DNA from: CAVZVZ01 sp963778895
GTDB lineage: Bacteria; Actinomycetota; Acidimicrobiia; Acidimicrobiales; Acidimicrobilacustridaceae
DNA: 64,000 nucleotides
Direction of reading: 5' to 3'
Assembly: GCA_963778895.1 (NCBI GenBank)
Contig: CAVZVZ010000005.1
Location: 1,984,001 to 2,048,000, forward strand
Shown: one piece after another, positions 9,700 through 18,239 of the stretch
How positions within the stretch are numbered: position 1 is the stretch's first letter
Layout of the letters: each line of letters opens with the position of its first letter
Position numbers and translations under genes: made by a program
Notes under the pieces: generated by a model
Told to the model about the DNA's origin: nothing
What the model saw: only the letters and a program-made list of their open reading frames with translations
Database searches by the model: none

Positions 9700-12246
9700 T
9701 GGAGTACCCCCCGGGCGATCGCGAGGGTACGCGCGGCGGGCCGAGCTCGCCGCCCTCGTCGTGGAGCTCGTCGTAGCGTCTTCGCTGATCGCCTCGCCGA
9801 CGCGTGTCGACGATCTGGTCTCGCATCGACCGTACGAGGGGCCAGACCGACGAGGAGATGGACGATCGCAGCGTGTCGGCCGCCGCCGATCAGGCGGGCC
9901 GCGGCCTCGACGTCGCCGTCGGCCGCGGCCAGGTTGGCCACCGCCTCGTACGTGTATGCCGTGGACTTCCCAGTACGGATAGCGCTCGACGTAGATCAGC
10001 GTGCGACCGGCGAAGGTACGCGCGCCGTCGGTGTCGCCGGCGGCCAGCGTGACCATCACGAGGAAGACCGCGGCCTGCATCGGCGAGCACGTCGTTGCCG
10101 CTCTCGACGCCGAGGGCGAAGGCCTCCGACTCGAGCGTCGACGCCGTGGCGAGGTCACCGGCGATGTAGCTCAGGACGCCGCGAGTGCCGGGACAGAATC
10201 CGAGCGTCCAGCGATCGTCGGCGGCGCGGAGCAGAGGCTCGGCCTCGGTCAAGGACGCGTTCGAACTCGACCATGTCCCATCGGTCCACCGCCAGGAAGG
10301 CCGGTAGAGCGCGGCCGCCCGGCGAGCGAGTCGTCAGCGACGGCGTCACGTAGCGTGTCGAATTCGGCGAGATAGGCGACTGCACTTCTCGTAGTCATCC
10401 GCGGCGTAGGCGACCAGCGCGCCGCCGAGCAACAGCCGGCCGCGGTCGCCGTCGCGAGCGCGCTGGTCGTTCGCGAGCGGTCGCTGTCGATGAGCGGAGC
10501 CAGCTCGCGGCAGGCGGCCGAGCACCCACATGCAGACGAAGGCGCAGCGGGCGAGGTCGACGGCGCGATCCCCCGCTCGGCGTCGATGGCGTGGAGCCAC
10601 GCCGACGCGCAGGTTCGCCCCACTCGGGAATGATGCGCGGCATCCATCTCTGGAAGTCGGGCTTTGCAGGCCGCGCCGCGCCGGCCACGGCCAGGTCGGC
10701 GAAGAGCTCGAGATGACGGTCCGCGACGTGCGTGAGCCTCGCCGCTCTGTCGAGCTGATCGCGGGCGAAGGCGCGGATCATGTTGAACATACCGAAACGG
10801 GGAGACGGGCGCGTCCGTGGTCCACGGAGCCACCAGCGAGTGCTCGACCAGTCCGGAGAGGGCGTCGAGCACATCGGTGTCCGTAGCCGCAGACCGCCTC
10901 GGCGTGGTCGAGGGTGAAACCGTCCTCGAAGACGCTCAGCCGCGCGAGCAGTGTCTGCTCGTCGGGCTGCAGCAGGTGGAAGCTCCATTCGATCGTGGCG
11001 CTTGAGCGTTCGCTGCCGCTCCGGTACGCCGGGACCGCGAGCCCCGAGGATGTGGAGGCGTTCGTCGAGCCGAGCGACCAACTCGACGGGCGGGAGCATG
11101 CGGACTCGCGCCGCGGCGAGCTCGATCGCGAGCGGGATGCCGTCGAGTCGGCGACAGAGCTCGAAGACGGCCGCGCGGTTGTCGTCGTCGAGGACGAAGT
11201 CGTCCCGCACGCTGCGCGCCCGCTCGACGAACAATTCGACGGAGCCGTCACGTAGGCCGGCTTTGTCGTTGCCGATCGGAACGGCGAGCGGCGGTACCGG
11301 TACGTCCCGTTCGGCTCGCAGACCGACGGCGCGCGGCTCGTGACGAGCACGGTGAGATGGGGGCACTGCTCGAGCAGGCACGCCGACACCGGCTGCGGCG
11401 CCGAGCACATGTTCGAAGTTGTCGAGCACGAGCAACACGTGCCGTCGACCGATCGCGGACGCCAGGACCGCGTCCGGACGGCCGATGCCTCGACCGTCAC
11501 GCCCATCGCCGCCGCGATGGCCGGCAGGACGTCGTCGTCGGACGTCGTGCCTTCGAGTCGCACCATCACCGCGCCGTCGACGAATCGCGGCGCGACCGAG
11601 CGGGCCAACTCGAGCGCGAGCCGTGTCTTGCCGATTCCGCCTGGTCCGACGAGCGTGACGAGGTGCACGCTCTCGTCGACCAGGAGCGCGGCACAGCTCG
11701 GACAGCTCCGCGTCGCGGCCGACGATCGGCGACGCCGGCGGGCAGGCGAACACCCCATGCCGTCGAGGCGGGGTGCGCGTCGTCGTCGGGCTCGAGGAAC
11801 CGCTCGCTCAGCAGTACGGCGAGGTCCTCGGTGATCAGGCGCTCGATCTCGTCGATGTCCTCGAACCGCTTGTAGGCCACGGTGTCGTCGGCCTGGATGC
11901 GGTCGATCAGCTCGCGCAGCCGCGGCTCTCGCTCGGGCGCCGGTGCCTTGAGGTAGACGAGGCGCGGCAGCGAACCCGAGAGCAGGTACTCGTCCTCGAG
12001 CCCCGACACCGTCTCGTCGGGTGCGACCCAGCCGTAGCGCTCCCAGTAGATGCCGAGGAAGACGTGGCTCTGGTCGAGGTAGGCGCGATAGAGCGCCCGG
12101 GCCGGGTGGGGGCGTGCTCCGAGCTCGAACATCACGGGCGTGAGGTGGAGCGCCTCGATGGCCCGTCGCGCCGCGACTCGCTCGTTTGCCAGCTCACCAA
12201 GCGTCGAGCTCACGAACACGCGTAGTCGCTGATCGGGCGTGCGGAT
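9700..12246 (-). CDS. DUF4062-NB-ARC STAND ATPase, upstream tandem copy, heavily frameshifted
   Basis: A near-twin of the gene just downstream, of the same length and order. DUF4062 is present (LRVFVSSTLGELANER, HVFLGIYWERYGW), then the NB-ARC with P-loop GPGGIGKT, Walker B VLLVLDNFEHV, LVTSRAP, and LCRRLDGIPLAIELAAAR. After that come the winged-helix part and a helical-repeat C-terminus (ANLAAADGDVEAAARLIGGG, YDELHDEGGEL, LAIARGVLQ). At least eight frame changes occur. No stop codon exists in any minus-strand frame between about 9780 and 9690, so separation from the downstream copy is not proven. The start near 12246 is uncertain, since no ATG lies close to IRTPDQRLRVF. It is divergent from a methyltransferase gene. 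Confidence 0.72.
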
Positions 12247-12341
12247 CGGCTGTTGCTCGACGGCTAGCGGGGCGCACCACGCCCGGAGTTTCGGCCCGCT
12301 TACTGGCTCGGCGACTCGGTGAGCGGTACGGCAGTGGGCCG

Positions 12342-13158
12342 ATGAGTGACGCGACACGACCGGCCTCGGACGTGGGCAGGGGCTGTTCGGGTTCGACCCG
12401 GCCGGCTACGACGCGGCTCGACCGCCGTATCCCGCACGGGTGTTCGAGCTGATCCGCGATCGTGGTCGCCTCACGCTCGCCGCGAGCGCTCGAGATCGGT
12501 CCGGGTACCGGGCCTGGCGACGAGGGCGGTGGCGGGTCTCGGCGTGGGCCACGTCGTCGCGATCGAACCGGACGCGGCGCTGGCTGCAGTACCTGCGGAC
12601 GACGTGGGATCGGGCCGACATCGATCGATGTCGTCGAGGAACCGTTCGAAGAGGTGGACCTCCGGTGGTGCGGTTTCGACTTGGCCTCGCCGCCACGTCG
12701 TTCCACTGGATCGATCCGGTGGTCGGCTTGCCGAAGGTGCGCACGCGATGCTGCGTCCCGGCGGGCTCTGGGCCATGTTCTGGAACGTGTTCGGCGATCC
12801 GAACCGAGCGGACCCTTTCCACGAAGCAACCCGCGGGTGTTGGAGCCGTTGGAAGCCAGCCCCTCGGGCCGTCTCGACCTGCGGGACTCACCGCTGAACG
12901 TCGAGCTGTACGTTCGGCAGCTCGCGGACGCGTCGTTCGAGGAGATCGAGACGGAGCTCCTACCCGGAACGCTCCACCTCGACAGTGCAGGGGTTCGAGC
13001 GCTGTACGCGACGTACTCCTCGATCAATCGGCTCGGCACCGACGCTCGGGACGAGGTGCTCGACGAACTGGCGCGGGTCGCCGAGGACGAGTTCGACGAT
13101 CAGGTGGAGCGGAACCTGGTGACGGCCGTCTACACCGCCCGCCGTCGGAGAGGACTGA
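12342..13158 (+). CDS. Class I SAM-dependent methyltransferase, frameshifted
   Basis: About 270 residues. It begins MSDATRPASDVG in one frame, then continues through several changes: FDPAGYDAARPPYPARVFEL, LEIGPGTGLATRAVAGLG (SAM-binding motif I, GPGTG), VVAIEPDAALA, FDLASAATSFHWIDP (motif IV region), and AMLRPGGLWAMFWNVF. The C-terminus is LVTAVYTARRR. This is the layout of small-molecule methyltransferases with a FHWID motif, related to trans-aconitate and ubiquinone types. With one more indel the gene would end at the TGA at 13156-13158; the uncorrected frame runs to 13202. About 95 bp separate it from the divergent STAND gene. Confidence 0.75.
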
Positions 13159-13163
13159 GTTCG

Positions 13164-13685
13164 TCAGCGACCCGGTCTGCCCGTCGAGCAGCTCGCGTGT
13201 GATGTCCATGTGGCCCAGATGGCGAGCGGTCTCTTCGATCATGTGCACGACGGCCCAGCGCAGGGTCGTGGTCCGCACCTCACCGCGCGACGCCTGGTCG
13301 AACGAGGTCGCGGCGTCGAGAACGACGTCGGCGGCGGCGGTTTCGGCGCGATAGAACGCAACCGCGTCGTCGACCGACCAGCCGTCAGGCAGCTCGAACA
13401 TGTGCTGGCGCCAGTTCATGTCCATGTCCTCGCCCGCGACGATGGCGCGAACCACAGGCGTTCGGCGTAGCCCAGGTGCACGATGATCTGCCCGAGCGAG
13501 TTGGCGGTCGCGGCGGGCTTCCAGCGGATCTGCGCGTCGTCGAGTCCCTCGATCTTGTAGACGGCGCTCTCGCGGAGGTGGTCGAGCCAGTTGCGCGCCA
13601 TCGTCATCTCGTCGGCGGCGACGGCCTCGTCCGGCCGCGGGACATGCAGCGTCGGAGGCTTCTCGCGGTTCGGTGGTGGGGTCAT
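13164..13685 (-). CDS. DinB-family protein (DUF664-like), frameshifted
   Basis: Two frame segments meet near 13440. The N-terminus is MTPPPNREKPPTLHVPRPDE, then MTMARNWLDHLRESAVYKIE, and LGQIIVHLGYAERLWF, where the first metal-ligand His lies. The C-terminal segment includes WAVVHMIEETARHLGHMDIT with the remaining DinB histidines. The family forms four-helix bundles that bind a divalent metal and often conjugate or sense thiols. The ATG overlaps the TGA of the upstream TetR gene (ATGA), so the two are coupled. The 3' end is set at a TGA that requires one indel; the raw frame runs on to 13024. Confidence 0.78.
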
Positions 13686-14311
13686 GCGGTCGAGCTCTCC
13701 ACGGAGGTCCAGTAACCGACGAGCGCGGCTTTCAGCTCGTGGATGACGGCCGGTCGGTCTTTCAGCTTCGCGTCGAGCACGGTCGGCAACAGTGCTTTGA
13801 AGATCTGCATGCTCACGGTGGCGACGAGTGCTCGGGTTGGCTCGGGCACGTCGGGAGTCGCGGCGATCAGTGTGTCGAGCCGGCCCTCGAGCGTTTCGTG
13901 CAGTGCCTTGGTCGATGCCGCGAGCGCAGGGGAGACGTCGGCCCCGTGCAGGAGCGAATTGGCTGCGGGGTGGGCGACGTTGAAGGCGATCAACGGATCG
14001 ACCACACGGTCCACCATCTCGGTGATCGACACCGACGTGAGCGCAGGGTCGAGTACGACGTCGTGCGTGGCGTCGAGCAGCTCGACGTAACGATCGGTCA
14101 ACGCCTCGGCGATGGCTTCTTTGTTGGCGAAGTACTGGTAGAGCGAACCCGGTGAGATCTCGGCGCGGGTTGCGATGAGGTTGGTCGTGGCCGCGTCGTA
14201 GCCGACCTCGTCGAAGACGTGTTCGGCCACGTCGAGGATCAGTTCCATCCGGCGTCGCCCACGCGCTTGGCGTTTCGGTTCGGTGTCACGGTCGCGGTGG
14301 CCTCTTGACAA
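13682..14311 (-). CDS. TetR-family transcriptional regulator
   Basis: About 209 residues. The N-terminal helix-turn-helix is MELILDVAEHVFDEVGYDAA...TRAEISPGSLYQYFANKEAI, canonical for TetR (the SPGSLYQYF recognition helix). The remaining helices form the ligand-binding dimer domain. The start is uncertain: the frame stays open to a GTG at 14347, but that would place an operator repeat inside the gene, so I prefer the TTG at 14311. The gene is divergent from an SDR gene and translationally coupled to a DinB gene. Two operator-like repeats in the divergent region suggest autoregulation plus control of the SDR. Confidence 0.88.
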   Translation of the reverse strand: MSRGHRDRDTEPKRQARGRRRMELILDVAEHVFDEVGYDAATTNLIATRAEISPGSLYQYFANKEAIAEALTDRYVELLDATHDVVLDPALTSVSITEMVDRVVDPLIAFNVAHPAANSLLHGADVSPALAASTKALHETLEGRLDTLIAATPDVPEPTRALVATVSMQIFKALLPTVLDAKLKDRPAVIHELKAALVGYWTSVESSTA

Positions 14312-14363
14312 ATACGAGTGTTTGCTCTCATTCTGTACCAAGAACACGAGCGTTTGCTCACAT
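14305..14363 (+). promoter_or_regulatory. Divergent promoter region with two direct operator-like repeats
   Basis: Two 18-bp repeats, ACGAGTGTTTGCTCTCAT at 14314-14331 and ACGAGCGTTTGCTCACAT at 14346-14363, differ at two positions and lie 32 bp apart, about three helical turns. Each has inverted GAG(C/T)...GCTC arms, as TetR operators often do. A TTGACA hexamer at 14305-14310 faces the SDR gene, so the first repeat falls between it and any -10 element (weak CATTCT at 14329). Binding by the adjacent TetR is inferred. Confidence 0.6.
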
Positions 14364-14382
14364 CACCCTAGAGGAGCAGGTC

Positions 14383-15203
14383 ATGAGCGTGGAAGCGTCC
14401 CTCGAAGGCAAGACCGCCGTCATCACCGGAGCATCGAGCGGGATCGGGCGCGCCATCGCCGAGCGGCTGGGCGGCGCCGGCGCTCGCGTCTACCTCGTGG
14501 GCCGCAGCACCGAGCCGATGGAGGAGTCCGTCGCCACCATCGCCGAGGCGGGCGGCAAGGCCGAGGCCCATTCGCTCGACGTACGCGACAGCAAGGCGCT
14601 GCAAGGGATCATCGATCAGGCCGCCAGCGATTCGGGTCGACTCGACGTGATGGTCAACAACGCCGGTCTCGGTCATCCCGGGACGATCCTCGACGGCGAT
14701 CTCGAGAAGTGGCGCGAGATGCTCGACGTGAACGTCTTCGCGCTGCTGGTCGGCAGTCAGGCAGCTGTGAAAGCCATGCGGCGCGCCGGCAACGGCGGCC
14801 ACGTCGTGAACATCTCGTCGATCGCGGCGCTGCGACCGGACGGCGGGGTGTACGGCGCCTCGAAGGTGGCGGTGAACTACATCACCGCCGGACTACGTCA
14901 GGAGCTCGAAGGCGACGACATTCGCATCACGTCGCTCATGCCTGGAGTGGTCGCCACCAACTTCGCGCGCAACCTCGAACCCGATGTGGTGGCGGGCATC
15001 GCCGCGTTGGCCGGCGTCGGATGGACTTCGTGCCCGGCCAACGGATCCCCGACGAGGTGTTGGAGAAGGCGCAGGAGGGTCTGGCCACGCACATCGCCAA
15101 GCCCGAGGACATCGCCGACGCGGTGCACTACGTGGTGAGCCTGCCGGCTCGGTTGAACATCCCCGAGCTGATCGTGCGTCCCGCCCAGTCGCTCGACTTC
15201 TGA
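14383..15203 (+). CDS. Short-chain dehydrogenase/reductase (SDR), one frameshift
   Basis: About 273 residues with one frame change near 15020. The classical SDR motifs are complete: TGASSGIG for the cofactor (residues 16-23), NNAG, and a catalytic Ser-Tyr-Lys set in NISSIAAL and VYGASK. Arg in LVGRS after beta-2 hints at NADP(H). After the shift the C-terminus reads PDEVLEKAQEGLATHIAKPE, then IADAVHYVVSLP. GAGGAG lies seven bases before the ATG. It is probably a cytosolic NADP-dependent alcohol/ketone oxidoreductase controlled by the divergent TetR. The substrate is not evident. Confidence 0.9.
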
Positions 15204-15227
15204 GCGCGGGATCCACCCGTTGAGGCG

Positions 15228-16778
15228 TCAGCCGGTGAACGGCGGCGCCACCGCGATCAGTTCCGGACTGGGCGCGTCCGAAGTGCCGGGTCGTCGGTTC
15301 GCCGTCGCCGGTTGAGCCCCGACAGATCGTGCGTCGCGACCAGATTGCGGTCGGCCACGCTGCTGCCGAGCGCGAACTGGGGCCAGAACCCGAGGATCTC
15401 CTGACGACTCCGTTCGCTCCATTGTCGAGCGAGCTCGCTGCGGGACTTGTAGAAGTTCAGCGCGAAGCCATCGGTGTGCAATCGCAGCAGCGAGAACCCG
15501 CCGGGGTACTCCTTGCCGGCGGCGATCTCCTGATGGATGACGTCGGGCGCAATGGGACTGACCGTGTACTTGTTGCGGTGGGTGTGGCCGGCGTGGTGGA
15601 GGAACATCCCGGGCATGGCCGCGTAGTCGCCGAGAATGGCGGCGGCCTGGTCGGCGTCGAGCGAGTTGCTGGGCGATGATCGGGAACGCCGAGTCCTGCA
15701 CGACCAGCGGATGATGGCCGAACACCAAGGTTGGTTGGTCGCGGTCCTTGGCCAACTCGGCGCGGAACCACGCGAGTTGGTCGGGCGACAGCCACCGGGG
15801 TCGCCGCCGTTGCCGGGCTTGTCGTAGGTGTCGATCCCGAGCACCCGCAGACCTTGGAGATCGCGACGGAAGAACGTCGGGTCGTGGCCCGGGAAGAACT
15901 GGTCGTGGAAGCAGTCGTTGCCTTGCCACTCGCCGACGCGGCACGTCGCGTAGGCCGCGCCGGTGTGGGCTCGATCGTGGTTGCCGCGTGTCACGAAGTA
16001 GTCGTCGCGGTACGCAGCCGAAATCGTTGAGCAGTTGACCGGCCCGGCTCAGGTCGAGCGGGACGGCTTCGGCCGTGATGTCGCCCGCCGCGAGGAGGTA
16101 CTGGCCGCCGAGCATCGTGGCGTCGGCGACGAGGGACTCGAGCATGACCTCGGGATACGGCGGTAGACCCGGGCTCCTGTTCGATGCCGATGATCCTCGG
16201 CTGCCACCGACCAGCCCGGCCGTCGTCTCGCCCATGTGGAGGTCGTTGCAGAGCACGATCGAGAACAGGAACCGGCCGGCCGGCGGCAGCGGAGTGGTGA
16301 AGCTGTACGGCCCGCCCGTGGTGAGCCCGAAGTCCGAGGTGCCGACGGCGTTGCCGCTGATGAGCGTGAACGGTGTCGGCGGAGCCGGCTTCCCGTTCGA
16401 CCAGGCTTGGTAGTAGTAGGTGCGGCCCGGCTCGAGACCGTTCAGCTCCACGTAGTGATAGGGCGTGTCGCTCGCCAGGCCGCCGGCGATCTGGTCGAGC
16501 TGATTCGGCTGGGTTCCCCAGTGGACCTCGGCGGTACCGACGGCCGGCTCCATGCGACCGAGCCCGTCGTCCGACCCGGTGTAGCCGGTGTACCAGGTGA
16601 TGATGGCGCGGTCTTCGGTCAGCGTGACGAGTTCGAGGTTGGCCGGCGACACGTCGTCGCCCGGCGACGCGGCGAATGCGGCTGCGGCGCGGAACGCGCG
16701 ATTGGCGACGAATGGCGATGCCGCCGCGACCGCTGTCCAACGCAGCATGTCCCGTCGGGTGAAGTCACAACCGGGCAC
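15228..16778 (-). CDS. Tat-exported metallophosphoesterase (purple acid phosphatase-like), frameshifted
   Basis: About 515 residues from a GTG start. The N-terminus has a twin-arginine signal (FTRRDMLRWTAVAAASPFV). Residues 45-165 look like the fibronectin-type domain found before purple acid phosphatase cores. The catalytic core, read across two frames, has the metal-ligand motifs in order: NDLHMGE (D-x-H), AAGDI (GD), TRGNHDRAH (GNHD), VFGHHP and HAGHTH. A secreted phosphomonoesterase or phosphodiesterase is expected. Frame changes occur near 16020, 15790 and 15310; the distal C-terminus is uncertain. Confidence 0.82.
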   Translation of the reverse strand: MPGCDFTRRDMLRWTAVAAASPFVANRAFRAAAAFAASPGDDVSPANLELVTLTEDRAIITWYTGYTGSDDGLGRMEPAVGTAEVHWGTQPNQLDQIAGGLASDTPYHYVELNGLEPGRTYYYQAWSNGKPAPPTPFTLISGNAVGTSDFGLTTGGPYSFTTPLPPAGRFLFSIVLCNDLHMGETTAGLVGGSRGSSASNRSPGLPPYPEVMLESLVADATMLGGQYLLAAGDITAEAVPLDLSRAGQLLNDFGCVPRRLLRDTRQPRSSPHRRGLRDVPRRRVARQRLLPRPVLPGPRPDVLPSRSPRSAGARDRHLRQARQRRRPRWLSPDQLAWFRAELAKDRDQPTLVFGHHPLVVQDSAFPIIAQQLARRRPGRRHSRRLRGHARDVPPPRRPHPPQQVHGQSHCARRHPSGDRRRQGVPRRVLAAAIAHRWLRAELLQVPQRARSTMERTESSGDPRVLAPVRARQQRGRPQSGRDARSVGAQPATANRRPGTSDAPSPELIAVAPPFTG

Positions 16779-16825
16779 GGGGGCACCCTAGTTTCGGCGG
16801 TCGGACCTGGTTGGTTGCCAGGTGC

Positions 16826-17386
16826 TCAGGCCGGGCGGTAGGTGTCGGCCCGCACCAGCGTCTGGAAGGTGACCGAGTCGGTCAGCGTCCAGGCCGTCTT
16901 CCTGATGGTCTCGGGGAACACCCGCAATCCCGCACCGATCGTCACCGGGAAGACCATCAGTCGGAGCTCATCCACCAGATCGTTGTCGAGCAGCGTGTGG
17001 ACGAGGCTCATGCTGCCGGCGACGAGGATCGGTCCACCCTCTTGCTCCTTGAGCGCGTTGACACCCGCGACGACATCGCCATCGAGCACGCTCGTGTTGT
17101 TCCACGCCGGGTCAGTGAGCGTGCTCGACACGACCACCTTCGGCATGGTGTTCATCTTCTCGGCGAACTCACCGTCTCGCTGGGGCCACGCACCGGCGAA
17201 GCTCTCGTAGGTGACTCGCCCGATGAGCAGGCTCTCGGCGTCGAGTACCTCTTGCAGCTTGTACTGCTGCTGTTCGTCGGCGAGGTAGTCGATCACCCAC
17301 CCGCTGTGCGGATGGGTGGGCTCACCACCCGGCGCCTCCATCACGCCGTCCAGGGTCACGAACTCGGAAACGATCAGCGGTCTCAT
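16826..17386 (-). CDS. Dihydrofolate reductase-family (RibD C-terminal-like) oxidoreductase
   Basis: 186 residues, uninterrupted. It opens MRPLIVSEFVTLDGVMEAPG, the standard first strand and loop of the RibD_C/DHFR-like family, and has LLIGRVTYESFA and ILVAGSMSLVHTLL, where NADPH binds (the GS in the second motif). The end is DSVTFQTLVRADTYRPA. These proteins are NADPH-dependent reductases of unknown substrate, common in Actinobacteria and often annotated 'dihydrofolate reductase' without being folate enzymes. It is divergent from the VapBC pair. Confidence 0.88.
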   Translation of the reverse strand: MRPLIVSEFVTLDGVMEAPGGEPTHPHSGWVIDYLADEQQQYKLQEVLDAESLLIGRVTYESFAGAWPQRDGEFAEKMNTMPKVVVSSTLTDPAWNNTSVLDGDVVAGVNALKEQEGGPILVAGSMSLVHTLLDNDLVDELRLMVFPVTIGAGLRVFPETIRKTAWTLTDSVTFQTLVRADTYRPA

Positions 17387-17445
17387 GGCGGTTGTGACCC
17401 TAGAACAAGCCGGAATTCATCGGTCTCGCACGAAGGACATGCGGA

Positions 17446-17463
17446 ACGCATGATATCATGCGT
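17446..17463 (+). promoter_or_regulatory. 18-bp perfect palindrome upstream of vapB
   Basis: ACGCATGATATCATGCGT is its own reverse complement and ends 2 bp before the antitoxin ATG at 17466. It contains TATCAT (17454-17459), a good -10 hexamer whose expected start of transcription is at or next to the ATG, so the mRNA may be leaderless. RHH antitoxins bind such palindromes to autorepress their operons. The palindrome is seen; binding is inferred. Confidence 0.65.
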
Positions 17464-17465
17464 GT

Positions 17466-17711
17466 ATGCCTAAGACGGTGCAGATACGCGACATCGATGA
17501 CGACGTGTACGCCGCGCTCGTGCGGCGGGCCGCCGACGCGGGGGTGACGGTGCCGGATCTCCTGAGACGCGAGGCGGCACGACTTGTGGCCCGTCCGTCC
17601 ATGGAGGACTGGCTCGAGCGAACGCGGCGCCGGCCGTCGGACATCAGCCGGGCTGACGTCGTCGACGCGCTCGACGAGATCCGAGGCGAGTGGCCCGATG
17701 CTGGTCGTTGA
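17466..17711 (+). CDS. VapB/FitA-like ribbon-helix-helix antitoxin
   Basis: 81 residues. The N-terminus MPKTVQIRDIDDDVYAALVR is the beta strand and helix of a FitA-like RHH (MetJ/Arc) DNA-binding domain, followed by AADAGVTVPDLLRREAARL. The C-terminal half, rich in Arg and Asp (DWLERTRRRPSDISRADVVD), is the usual toxin-wrapping tail. It overlaps the PIN-domain toxin by 14 bp. It should neutralise the VapC RNase and, with it, bind the palindrome just upstream. No Shine-Dalgarno is visible, consistent with leaderless translation. Confidence 0.9.
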   Translation: MPKTVQIRDIDDDVYAALVRRAADAGVTVPDLLRREAARLVARPSMEDWLERTRRRPSDISRADVVDALDEIRGEWPDAGR

Positions 17712-18160
17712 CGCGAGCGTGCTGTTCGAGGTGGTGGCCGACACGCCGGAGTCCGAGCGGATTCGCGTCGGTTCGCCGAGGACGCGGACCACGCGGCGCC
17801 GCACTTGGTAGATGCGGAGGTGCTCTCGGTGATCCAAACGCAACATCGCCGCGGGGCTCTCGATCCGACGGCCGCCAATCAGGCTGTCGACGATCTGCGC
17901 TCGTGGCCGGGCGAACGTTGGCCGCACCGCCCGTTGCTCACCGAGCGTGGGAGTTGCGCGACAACGTGCGGGGCTACGACGCCCTGTACGTCGCGCTGGC
18001 AGAAGCGCTGGGCGCAACGTTGCTCACCCTCGACGAACGCCTGGCCAACGCGCCGACCATCGAGTGCAACGTCGAGGGTCGGCTGAGAGGTAGCGAGGAG
18101 TTGGAGTCGCTCGTAGCCCGCACGTCCTCCCGCGGATCACCCATCGCGCCACGTCGCTGA
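17698..18160 (+). CDS. VapC-like PIN-domain ribonuclease toxin, frameshifted
   Basis: About 145 residues over three frame segments (changes near 17765 and 17945). It reads MLVVDASVLFEVVADTPESE with the first PIN Asp, then AEDADHAAPHLVDAEVLSVI with the Glu, then LRDNVRGYDALYVALAEALG and ATLLTLDERLANAPTIE with the later acidic residues. All PIN metal-binding positions are therefore kept across frames. VapC toxins cut tRNA or rRNA. The ATG lies inside the end of vapB. If the breaks are genuine the toxin is dead; I think sequencing error more likely. Confidence 0.82.
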
Positions 18161-18239
18161 GCATAGGAAGCACCTACGGCAGAGGCCCTGCGGTGTGCCA
18201 CCCAGGGGCTCGGCGCACGGTGTTGCTTATGCTTCGGTC

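Noticed and set aside
7124..12246. Calling both STAND genes pseudogenes
   Set aside because: All NTPase motifs persist across frames and neighbouring housekeeping-type genes show the same kind of breaks, so sequence error is more likely.
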